Below are positions 46,232 to 56,464 of a DNA stretch of 60,000 nt, one piece after another. The stretch spans positions 40,333,081 to 40,393,080 of the forward strand of contig OX485809.1 in assembly GCA_950295325.1 (NCBI GenBank), given 5' to 3'. Numbering within the stretch: position 1 is the first letter of the stretch; every line of letters begins with the position of its first letter. Under the pieces are notes generated by a model. It saw nothing but the letters and a program-made list of their open reading frames with translations, was not told the DNA's origin and ran no database searches. Position numbers and translations under genes: made by a program. The stretch is from Polytrichum commune. Its lineage: Eukaryota; Streptophyta; Polytrichopsida; Polytrichales; Polytrichaceae.

Positions 46232-49200
46232 ATGAATCTAAACTCAGCCCATTATCCAGTTGCACTACATATCCCCCACAACACCCTTATAGCCAGAACC
46301 CCACCCCCCACAAACACGTCACCAACTAGAATACTAAACCCAATACCACTAGAAAATATCAAAAAATTCAACATAACATTCTTCGAAGAAAACTCTGCCC
46401 AAATAAAAACCCTTACCACATTACTAGAAAACCGTCAACACTTAAGCCCGGCTCAATGGGCAAAAACTTGTACAACATTTGACCATATTGTAAACCCAAT
46501 TTCAGAAACAATTGAAAAAACATGTAAAGCAGACCCGTTACCAAACCTTACGAGCAGAACAGCACAACAAGGTGGTTTTCTACCACGAAAACTGGCCAGA
46601 GAATGGAAAAGACACCTCAACACATACAACCTCATAAGAAAAACCATATACATTGCACAACACGATCCACTCTGGCAAGCACACCCCATCCTAAACAATA
46701 TACGAAACCACCAACATACAAACATCCCACACCCACCTATCACAATGGCACCTCCTACTGAATGGATTGATGCCATAGCAACCATCCCAAAAAAAACAAA
46801 TAAAGAAGCCAGAAAAATCACCACAAAATACAACAAAGACTGCATTCTAAAAGCCGTATCAAAATACAGACAAATGTACGAAAAAAACCCTAAAAAAATA
46901 AATCAGAAAGTCTTTAAGAATACTGAAACCTCACCCCTGGACTCCATCATTGATAGACAAAACAATATACTAACCAACCCAGAAGACATCGCATCAGAAA
47001 TTTACATACAACAATCCATCAGTAACCGTCTTACAGTCCCCACATGCCAATACCAAAATACACACCCACTACACTGCACATGTGGAGTCCGACAATATCC
47101 ATGGCATGACCTAGACGGATACATAATTGACAAGCGAGGAGAACCCCACACCCCTCTACACACGTATTTTGACCAAGAAACATACGACTTTTGTCTTAAA
47201 AATCTAAGTAATAACAAAGCCCCAGGCCCAGACAAAATACCTAATTCAATTCTAAAAAATATGTCACCACGCTTCCACAAATTACTCTTCTTATTCTTTA
47301 AACACTGTTATAAACAAAAACAAATTCCCGCATCATGGAAAACCAGTCTAACAGTATTACTATATAAAAAAGGAAACCCATCACAACTAACAAACCACAG
47401 ACCTATTGCGCTAGCTAACACCATATATAAATTCTACACGAGTACACTAACCTCTATTCTATCAACATATGGCGAAAAATACCAAATATTACATGACAGC
47501 CAAGAAGGATTCAGAGCAGAGAGAAGCACTTCTAGACAAATCCAACTACTCATCGGGGCGCTTGAAGACGCAAGACTCACGAATTAAGATATATATATCC
47601 TCTACATTGACTTCAAAAACGCCTTTGGCTCCATTGATCACGCCAGACTTTTAGCCATAATGAAAGATCTGGGATATCCCACTGATTCCATAAACCTCGT
47701 AGGAAACATATACTCACAATCCTCAACAATATTCACTGGCGAACACTTCGGAAAAACCTCACCAATCCCTATTCAAAGAGGTACAATACAAGGTGATACC
47801 CTTAGCCCATATCTATTTATCATATTCCTAGAACCCCTCCTCAGATGGCTACAACAAGGAAATAATGGATACACTTTTGGCACATCTAAAGTAAAAATCT
47901 CATCAGCATCATATGCAGACGACCTAGCAGCAATCGCCAATAAACTAGAAACACTCCAAACACAACTAAACAAACTAGACAAATTTTGCGAATGGGCAGA
48001 AATGGACCTTGGAATACCCAAGTATGCAATAACTGGCTGCCCAAACAAATCCAAACTTCACCCCACAACCTTTAAAGCCTTAATCCAATCCACCAATATA
48101 AACTACAGGAATCAACATATACCAGTCTTAAACCAACATGAACCATACACAAATCTAGGAATAAACCTTGCACCGTCATTCAAATAGAAAACACAAATAA
48201 ATACTACTACAGCTAAAGTCATCAAACAATGTCAAGCCCTTGTAACATGTCCAGCTACTATGAAACAAAAAATAAACATGGCAGATACAGTCATACGCGT
48301 TGGAATAGCATACAACTTCTACACAGTACCTTACTCCATACCAGCTATCAAAAAACTAGATAAAAAAATCATAGCACTTCACAAAACGATTTGCGGGATA
48401 CCCAAATGCACATCTAACGTCGCTATACAACTTCCACACAACCTATTTGGAATCGAAGCATTCTCACTACAAAATGCCTATCTAAGATGCATTGGAGAAC
48501 AACTACAAAATGCCCTCAATAACAAAGGGAGAATCGGGAAAATATATACTGGTCTATTACAATTCATACTCGCCAAATATGGAGGCTCTCAAGAAATCAC
48601 TCGCATTAAATATCACCACTGTGTTAGATCACCCATCACTAGAACATTGTTCCTGCTCAAACATAAAGCCGGAGTCCATCTAAAAAGCACAATAAATAAC
48701 TTCCTACTAACCCCATCCTCACTTGAAACTGCATGGATGCAAGAAGCACAAATGCTACATGGCCTTAACCCCAACACCTCACTTAAACTACTACACAAAC
48801 TACTTATACATAATATAACCACACTAGACCAAATTACCATGCCTAATGGTACCACTCTAATGAACACAGACGAATTCAAAATCTACCATTCCACTCCTTC
48901 TAAACTTATCCAAAGTGCACTTAATATAGCTAATTAACTATTCTGCCACCCCCCCTGCAACCAATGCCCCCTACCTTGCCAACAACATCACCCATCAAGA
49001 TCCCTTAAAAACAAATATATAATAAGAAATCACAACATCCTACCTCACACACCGACCGCCCCTGTACACCCCCCTAACCTCCCCATCCCCCATCTACCTC
49101 CTCCCCCCAACAACATGCTTAAAAACCCCCGACAATTCCCCATACACAAAATACTCGATCACAAACTAAAACAATCTAATGACCACAATGGAATAAAAAG

Positions 49201-49399
49201 AACAGTCACGTCATACCTATGTCAATGGACCACAACAAATAACAATACATATAATAAATGGCAAACCCAAAGGGACCTATACCCCTATTGTGAAGCCAAC
49301 ATATGCAATCACAACACAAACCTGCTTATCCAATATTACACAGAAAGACAACACAAACATTTTTCAAACATCATTAACGCCTACTTCACCACAGAATAA
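46232..49399 (+). pseudogene. LINE reverse transcriptase domain and Cys/His cluster
   Basis: The RT motifs are clear: KAPGPDKIPNSIL, ASWKTSLTVLLYKKG, HRPIALANTIYK, EGFRAERST, YIDFKNAFGSIDH (motif A), RGTIQGDTLSPYLF (motif B) and SYADDLAAIA (motif C, YADD). Stops TAA 47585-47587, TAG 48185-48187 and TAA 48935-48937 break an otherwise continuous frame, each followed at once by matching RT or linker sequence. A Cys/His cluster (CHPPCNQCPLPC) follows near 48.95 kb. TAA at 49397-49399 is another stop. The GTIQGDTLSP..EPLLRWL form is unlike typical plant L1 RTs. Confidence 0.85.
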
Positions 49400-49659
49400 C
49401 ATCGAGACACAAGATACGTCACACCAATCACAATAATTCCGCTAGCACATATTTCTATTAGTGAATGCAACCCAGAAAACGACATTGAAACAAACTCTGA
49501 TACCATCCAAACATAATTCGATGTCGCTCACATATACGAAGATAATGGAAGGCATCTCATCACCATCCCGAAAGCTAGACTAACATGGCTATGGAAACAA
49601 TACCAATTGATAAAAAATACCACACGGTCTAGAACCATCTACCCAATCATTCGAAACTG

Positions 49660-51599
49660 AAATTGTTTGGCTATACCAAAAATACAAATACCGTATCCCA
49701 AAAAACGACCCACTCAAAAGAGCCCAATATACAATACCAACTCAAATATTGGATCTATTAATTACAACATTCAATATTAACCACTCATATTTTTCATCCC
49801 CAGTTACATGTCCTACACAATTCACCCAATTCTACTCACCATTCTCACGAGACATAATATTTGGATCCTTAGGTAAAATGTTTGACTATAAATGGCAAGG
49901 AATCGAATACGCACATCCGCACAACTCAACAGACCTACAACAAGCCATACACTGGGCACGCATGGCGGCCCAAAATGACCCTTACACAATCACTATAATT
50001 ATATCCCCAGACACTGATTGGTACCAAAACTCGAACCCATACACAGGCCCATTCCCAGACACACATGTCATTGCCCATTTCGCTGCTGACACAATCACAT
50101 ATGAAGAACCGACAATACCCCCCGAGCTCAATATCACAAGGAAAGAACCATCTACCATGCAAATATTTTGTATCCATCACCAAAATAATAACATACGTAC
50201 CTACGAACAAATGAAGTTAATAAATGACACAGCAAATAACCTCCAAATACTACAAAGCCACACTCAAATTGCACCACCCACCCCTCCGAACATCACCGTT
50301 AACCCTAGCAAAAAATGGGCTAAATCAAACTACCCAAACACACCCCTACACAATAATATCCCCATCCCACAACTTCCAAACTACCAAACTAACTTACCGC
50401 TAAAATTCCACCCCCAATTTAGCTACTACACAGACGGATCCTTTATAAAACCCAAAGAAATTGCCCTTGGGGTATGGAGTAGAGAAAGAGCGGGATACGG
50501 TATCTATAGCCCCAAAGGCTTAAATATCGCCAAAAGACTTCATAGACACCAAAACATACTACGTGCAGAAATGATGGCTATACACAAAACACTAAGAATC
50601 ATCAATACACAATTTCTTAATGAACCCGCATTTATATTCACAGACAGTCTAAACGTATTATACCTACTCAACACACAAATTAAACACCCCACTCTCCATA
50701 ATAGTCACCCAGACCAAACCACACTCAACTCCATGGTAAAAATCCTTCAAAACCGTACACAACCAATCACACTATACAAAGTTAGAGCACACGTCAACAT
50801 TGACGGTAATGAAAAAGCGGATAAACTAGCAAAAGACGGGTTAGAATTAGAACACAGAATTGCCATCCACCCATACGAACATGCCCACGCCACCCCGTAC
50901 TATTATCAAAAGGACGTCTGGGCCTCGATGGCAGACGTCCCAGACAAAGGCCCAGTAAGATTCTTAGAAAAACAAATTAAAAAATATGATAGGGAAACCA
51001 ATATAGCAATCATGGCCACACAAACCCCCAACACGTGTAAATGGACAGAAAATATAGACATTGACAAAGAACTGTCCAACGAATTCTGGACAAATCCCTT
51101 AATCACAGACAAACAAAAATCCTGCTTTATTAAATTCCGCACAGGAACATACATGGGTAATGCTAGAAAACAAATGTTCTTTGGTCACCAAAGGTACCCC
51201 TCTATCACATGCCCTATATGCAATTCAAACGATCCAGACACTTGGCTACATATTCTACTGAAATGCAACCAACAACATATACACTCACTACGAATTAAAA
51301 GACATAACAAAGCAGTCGGAGAAATTAGGAAGCTTCTAATCTCGTCCGAAAAATCCCGATGTTTTACTCTCATGAATGCCGGTACCTTCAATAATAACCC
51401 CCAAGAAAATACAGTCCCCAATTGGCTACTCCCCTGCACATGTAACACACAAAGATGTCATTGCAACGCAAGATTTCGACCTGATATACTCTGCGTTAAA
51501 AGATTACCATATCAAAATGACCCTCCCATTGACATTGACCCTAACCTCACCATACAATTTATTGAATTCACATATTGTAACGACAGATTTTCCCCATAA
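49660..51599 (+). pseudogene. LINE spacer domain, RNase H and CCHC-type motif
   Basis: After a frameshift between about 49.5 and 49.66 kb, the frame is open to 51599. At about 49.86-50.15 kb is a block (GIEYAHPHNSTDLQQAI, TITIIISPDTDWY) whose layout recalls a Dam-like methyltransferase with AHPH in place of NPPY; this is tentative. RNase HI follows with all acidic positions: YYTDGSF, RAEMMAIHK, FTDSLN and GNEKADKLAKD. A CPICNSNDPDTWLHILLKC motif (CCHC-type) lies near 51.2 kb. RNase H would remove template RNA during cDNA synthesis. Confidence 0.8.
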
Positions 51600-51884
51600 A
51601 CAATAGAAGCAAAAAACAACAAATACAAACCTTTGATTGATAGTATCGCTTCCAGAGGATGGAAAATCGAACCACTTATTGTCATCACAGCTGGGGCCCG
51701 AGCTACGGCCCACATCCCATCCATGAAAATACTAGAAGAAAATCTCAAAATACCCCTGGTTACCATCAAAAATACCTTTAAAAACATTAATACCATTGCA
51801 ATACAATATGCCATGTCCATCCTCCTCCATAAGAGGAGAATTGAAAACCACCAACCGCTCCCCCAAAACTTAGACCCTCCATAA
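51600..51884 (+). pseudogene. LINE C-terminal block, possible PD-(D/E)XK-like domain
   Basis: The same frame continues past a TAA at 51597-51599. Together with the preceding residues it reads IEFTYCNDRF, then KPLIDSIASRGW, PLIVITAGARA and a helical end with KRRIEN. The strand with Glu, a following Asp and Lys, then a hydrophobic strand, recalls the restriction-like endonuclease fold, but this is speculative. It ends 5 bp before the A tract. Confidence 0.45.
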
Positions 51885-51929
51885 AACCAAAAAAAAAAAA
51901 AAAAAAAAACTTATATAAAATTTAGTATC

Positions 51930-52100
51930 TATTTACAACTCAGAATGAGGGATTGGTGCCGGTTGGTTGGTACAAATTTCCTGCCTTTTACTCACTTGCA
52001 GCACCAAGTCACGCGTTACATTTTAGACGATCATACGGACTCGACTGAAATCGAACCCGGAACGTCTTAACTCAAACATCCTCCCACAACCAACCGAGGA
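51930..52100 (-). mobile_element. probable tRNA-derived SINE
   Basis: On the minus strand, a box-A-like TGGTTGTGGGA is followed about 30 nt later by a box B GGTTCGATTTC (about 52053-52043). The body runs toward 51930. Its minus-strand end abuts the run that is A20 on the plus strand, so that run could be the LINE A tail, the SINE T tail, or both. Element ends are approximate. Confidence 0.45.
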
Positions 52101-52109
52101 ATCATGACT

Positions 52110-53259
52110 TGGCATTCACTCACATAACAAAAACACTAATTATACTTAAAAGGCATGCACCGCCGTGGGCCATGATCGGCCCACGTTATTTGTTTCTTGG
52201 TTACTATAGTGTCCATCCTCGAAAGAGGAGAGTAGTTTTGTCCTAGCTTCCCCATGTCATGTGGGCATCGGGTTGTTGGCATTACGAACGGACACTCTAT
52301 TCACGCCGGCCCCTAAAAGGGACCGGAGTTTCTATCTATCTGGTATTTAACTTCCATGTATGTTTTTTGAGATTAATTTTTGGTGAGTTCAAAAGTGCGA
52401 AATGTATGTCCCTCGAAATTGTCGGTCAGTCTATGAAAAGAGTGGATCCTTTTCGCCCAAGGGTTGATGTGGTGCCAAATTACAAGCTCGTTGTAGGGGG
52501 ATATACGAGTCAAAGTTTTGACCATTTTGCATGCATCCACAACTTCAGTGTGTGCAATTTGATCATGTTTGTGCAACCATCCTAGTGTTTCCAAGACCAT
52601 TTAGTCACATGTTGACATCTTTCAATTTTGGATTTTGCTAAATTTAGGGATTACATATAAATTCTTCTAAATGGATTAGGTTGAGTAAAGTCCTTCCTTT
52701 CTCTCTAATTTGGAACTACTACATCATAGATTCTTGTCTTCAGTGTTTAATTTTTGCAAGAAATTCAATAACATCGTTTCATTGTGGAATAACACATGGC
52801 ATAAATTAGCAATGCCAGCAAGTTCCCTTTCATCATTTCAAAAATATATAATTTTCTACCAAGATTGAATTCTACAAAGTGTTTTTCTTGAAGGCCAAAA
52901 AAAATATTTTTTTCTTTCAAAAAGGTTCACTTGTGCAAACACATACACACCAGGAATCCACTGCACGATTGATGTCGTCCAAAAAACATCAAGTTTGTAT
53001 TCTTCTTCGTCTTCTTGATAGCCCCCACATTGAATGCCTTGGATGTCCAAATGCCTCCCTCCTACATTTAGAGTTGCCATATCTTCACTTAACCCAAAAA
53101 CAAGATCATCCGGTTGCCCGCCCACTAGAGAACCTAATTGGATTGTCATGAAATGTTGATCAAGCATATCCTAGAAGGTTTGAGCTTTGTATATGTGTGC
53201 AACTTTGGGAGTTTATCCATGTCCCATGTATAAAACATCAATTTCAACATTACAGTGTT
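52110..53259. other. intergenic with a transposon-end fragment
   Basis: No gene is supported. It contains the Mutator-type TIR relic at 52580-52680, listed separately. Confidence 0.45.
52580..52680. mobile_element. diverged Mutator-like TIR fragment
   Basis: ATCCTAGTGTTTCCAAG, ATGTTGACATC and AAATTCTTCTAAAT follow in the same order and spacing as in the left TIR of the 56.5-kb element. It is too diverged to show termini. Confidence 0.5.
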
Positions 53260-53400
53260 ACACTTTGTGTTAATCCACAATGTCACACTAATTTTGTATT
53301 GTTACACATTCATCTTAACACTACAAAACTCTATAATACCACGTGCACTTTGGTTGCCACGGGTGTGATACTATGGAGATTAGAGTGTACAACCATGGTA
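53260..53400. repeat. dispersed palindromic repeat, copy 1
   Basis: It shares AACACTACAAAACTC, TAATACCAC, TTTGGTTGCCAC and GGTGTGATAC with the copy at 55960-56090. The outer parts (CACTACAAAACTC and GAGATTAGAGTG) are inverted relatives, so the 75-bp core can fold. Confidence 0.65.
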
Positions 53401-54381
53401 TTCTATGATATGGTTGCCCTTGTTTTTCCATAGACAACTTATTTATGTTCTCTTACCGCAAAATTTGGGTGACCACCTATCATGATCTATTTTTGGATGT
53501 GTAGGATTCCATGTCACTTTCTCATTAATTTTCTAACTTGCTCACATGTGATCCTTCTATTTTAGGTGACCTTATGTAAAAAGAAGTGGGACCACCACTC
53601 ATTTCTCAATCAATGAGAGATTTTAGAAAGCGACGGTCGTGGTCACTAGTGTAAACCGGACCTTTTAGACAAGGGCACGCTCAATTGGACATGAGCATAC
53701 AATAACTCAACATGAGAAACCTAGAGGAATGCAAAGTGTGTTTCAATTATCCTTGCTAGATGCCCAATAGATTAGGATTTTTAAGGCCATTTTGATCCAC
53801 CTATTTTTTAAAATAGGCAATGAATCAGCTTCGCATCCCCATACCCAAGCGAGCATGGGGATAGAAGGTGGTGAACAAACATCCCATGTCAATATACTAT
53901 GTTGGTGTTTATTGTTTCTTGGTTTCCTTGCTAGACACCCCTGGCAACATGAAAACACGAACCTTGAGATCAAATTCGGGTTCTCAAAACTCTACTTCCT
54001 TAGAGGAATTTACATGATCGGTGGTTTGTTCAAATCCTCTTATGCACGGCACTTTCTCCTTTGTCGTAGACAAGATTCCAAGGAATTAAATATAACTACA
54101 TCCCCAAATTTTTGGAGAAAGCTTTGGTCATCTATCCATTAGAGGTTGTAGACTTAGGACCATGAATTATAGAGTCTCTCCAAACAGAGTCTCGAACTTA
54201 ACATCTAAGTAAAAGTGTCCAAGTTCTCCATCAATGTGTGTTTTGTACTTTGGTTAAGAAATGAAAAATCCCAAATTCTGAAGGTTCCCACGTTCAAATC
54301 TTGAATACTATTGCAAAAAAGTGCACAGTGGGACCCACCACAACAAAAGAATGAAACAAAAAGTGCCTTTATACTTTTTTC
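53401..54381. other. intergenic, nothing recognised
   Basis: AT-rich sequence with no coding or RNA signal that could be supported. An A5 run near 54357-54362 may be the Pol III terminator (T5 on the minus strand) of the adjacent tRNA gene. Confidence 0.45.
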
Positions 54382-54453
54382 GGGGTATTGGGAGAATTGA
54401 ACTCCCGACCTCTTGCACCCTAAGCAAGAATCATGCCACTAGACCAAATACCC
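54382..54453 (-). tRNA. tRNA-Pro (anticodon AGG)
   Basis: The 72-nt minus-strand sequence begins GGGTATTTGGTCTAGTGG. It forms a perfect 7-bp acceptor (GGGTATT with AATACCC), an anticodon stem CTTGC/GCAAG around TTAGGGT, and a T stem GGGAG/CTCCC with loop TTCAATT. Box A (TGGTCTAGTGG) and box B (AGTTCAATTCT) are intact, with discriminator C. A T5 run about 20 nt downstream on the minus strand could terminate Pol III. It closely resembles nuclear tRNA-Pro genes of plants. No intron. Confidence 0.93.
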
Positions 54454-55804
54454 ATTGGATGACAAGAATGTGATCCTAATGTTTATATACAACGCATGGG
54501 AGTATTATGGTGGATATTCGATTAGTTACTGAAATGAAACTCTATATTTATTGTGATTCTATTTGAATCATGTCATTTTCCAATTTCGTGAAGTTTGATG
54601 AAGTCTAATAGATCGAGGATCCATTTTGAATGAATTATAATGTTTCATCGAGCTACACCCAAATTCTAGATTGAGTGCAACCAACAATAAAGTCTCTATG
54701 TGGCCACAACAAGCGTCTTCTTCTACATTCAAGAGAAATGACCCAAAATAAGAAAACCAACCCAATTTGGTACTCAAAAGAATTGGAGACACCTTGCTTC
54801 TATGACAAAGTTTTTAAAGTGGGAATTGGGGTGTGTGCTTCCATGTTGTTGTGGGTTCCACTCAAACTCCATTCCTTGATGCAACATATACTTTTGAAGC
54901 CTTTTTATTTGAGTCTATTGCATTCTACTGTCAAAACCACGTAAAAGTGAATACGGAAATCTAACTTTATTAGTTTTGGAACTCTAGAAGGGTGTCATGA
55001 TGTTAGGGTCAATAATACAAATTGGATCACCATTCACCAAGAAGAACATGTTTCCACCCTCAAGAAGAAGAACAAAAAGAGTGTAGGGAGGCTAACCAAA
55101 ATCATTCCTAAAGTATGCAATTCTTAAATGGACAATGACCTTAGATGGTTACTTATACACAAGTACGTGTCTAAGCATGAAATGTATGTATCCAAAAATG
55201 CTCCATCAAAAGAAATATAAGGATATTAAATATATCAAACTCAAAAAATTACTATGTCAATGGCCATGTCCCTCATTTGAGTTACCTCGTATGCTCATGT
55301 AATTTCTCCTTAGGTGGTCGTTCCATACACATGTTAAATTGCCAAAAATGTTTATAAAAAAACTATGTACCTTATGCGATCCCTGCTTTCATTACCGACA
55401 TTGTTGGTGCATGAAATTATGTCACACATCTACCTACCTTTGCCCAAACCTGGCTTACCGCCCATATCAAGTCCCTCATAGTTCATACTGTGTGTCGAGG
55501 GTTTCACCACCCAATATGGAAAGTATATCCACAACGAAAGGCATCGAGCTCATGGGCAAAAATCCCACATGTGCAAGTGGATCACTCTAAGAGCAAGTAT
55601 ACCCTAAACTCCGTAATATCAACTTTCATAATGTCACACACTCTCTAATATCCCAAAACCTTAGGGAACAAATGTTCATAGTTTAAATCTCACTCCTTGT
55701 TGTCACATTTCTCTCCCTTATATGATGAAATTCGTCATTAATGCAAACCACCAAAAAAGTCAACCCACACCTTCACATTGTGCAGTGTGTCAACATGTGG
55801 AGTG

Positions 55805-55808
55805 TCTT

Positions 55809-55838
<30 letters not shown>
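55805..55838. repeat. (CTT)n microsatellite
   Basis: About eleven CTT trinucleotides in a row. Confidence 0.95.
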
Positions 55839-55839
<1 letters not shown>

Positions 55840-55959
55840 TGTCACTTGTTGAATGTTGGTGCATGCATCCGCTACATCGCATGGGAAGGCCAAGTGGAGT
55901 GGACCACACTAGCGTAAGTGACGGGAGAACGAATTCAAATTGTCCTCACATCTCCTTTG

Positions 55960-56090
55960 TGTTATTCCATAGTGTCACATGCTACACTAATTCTATAGAA
56001 TCACGCATCGATGTTAACACTACAAAACTCCGTAATACCACATGCATTTTGGTTGCCACAGGTGTGATACAACGGAGTTTGGAGTGTAGC
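55960..56090. repeat. dispersed palindromic repeat, copy 2
   Basis: Partner of 53260-53400. The core AACACTACAAAACTCCGTAA pairs imperfectly with ACGGAGTTTGGAGTGTAG across a ~35-nt loop, suggesting a small foldback element. Confidence 0.65.
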
Positions 56091-56464
56091 ACTCGGTAGA
56101 AATCCCCCAAAGCACAATATATGATGATACTAAAGTCCTAAGCATCGCATGATACATAAGGAAGCAAATATCAAGCATGCCACACCTTTCCGAGTTGAGG
56201 AGGAGGAACAAAGAAAGAGGGAAAGAAAGGAAACCCACTTGGTGGGCCCCAACAAAACGGTTGAGAATCAAATCCCTGCGCGGGCCATGTCACTGGGGCG
56301 CTCCATGGCCCCAGGCGCAGATTGAATCTGGGCCATGGAGGCCCCCGGGATCCATCGACGGCCTAGGTTTAAGGGGGCAGCTACCCCGGGCAGGGCTCCA
56401 GGGCAGCGGGATTTGGGGGGGGGGGGGGCAGAAGGCCGACGCAGGGCGGAGCTAGGCACCTAGA

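Larger units (their letters stand above)
42076..51909 (+). mobile_element. LINE-like retrotransposon with 2A motif, endonuclease, RT and RNase H (inactive)
   Basis: One reading register, starting at ATG 42076, runs through almost the entire element, interrupted by a handful of stops and one frameshift. The order is a low-complexity N-terminus, a 2A motif (43600-43623), an AP-endonuclease-like domain (45.4-46.3 kb), RT (47.2-48.2 kb), a Cys/His cluster near 48.95 kb, a spacer domain (49.75-50.2 kb), RNase H (50.4-50.9 kb), a CCHC-type motif near 51.2 kb, a final conserved-looking block to 51884, and an A20 tract at 51890-51909. The sense strand is strikingly G-poor. Plant LINEs are usually L1 or RTE; this order is closer to I/Ingi-type elements. 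The 5' end is approximate and no target duplication was confirmed. A CACTA element is inserted at 44122. Confidence 0.85.
54454..56464. other. intergenic with microsatellite and dispersed repeat
   Basis: It includes (CTT)n at 55805-55838 and the dispersed repeat at 55960-56090. Near 56.27-56.45 kb it becomes GC-rich with a G13 run. No gene is supported. Confidence 0.45.
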
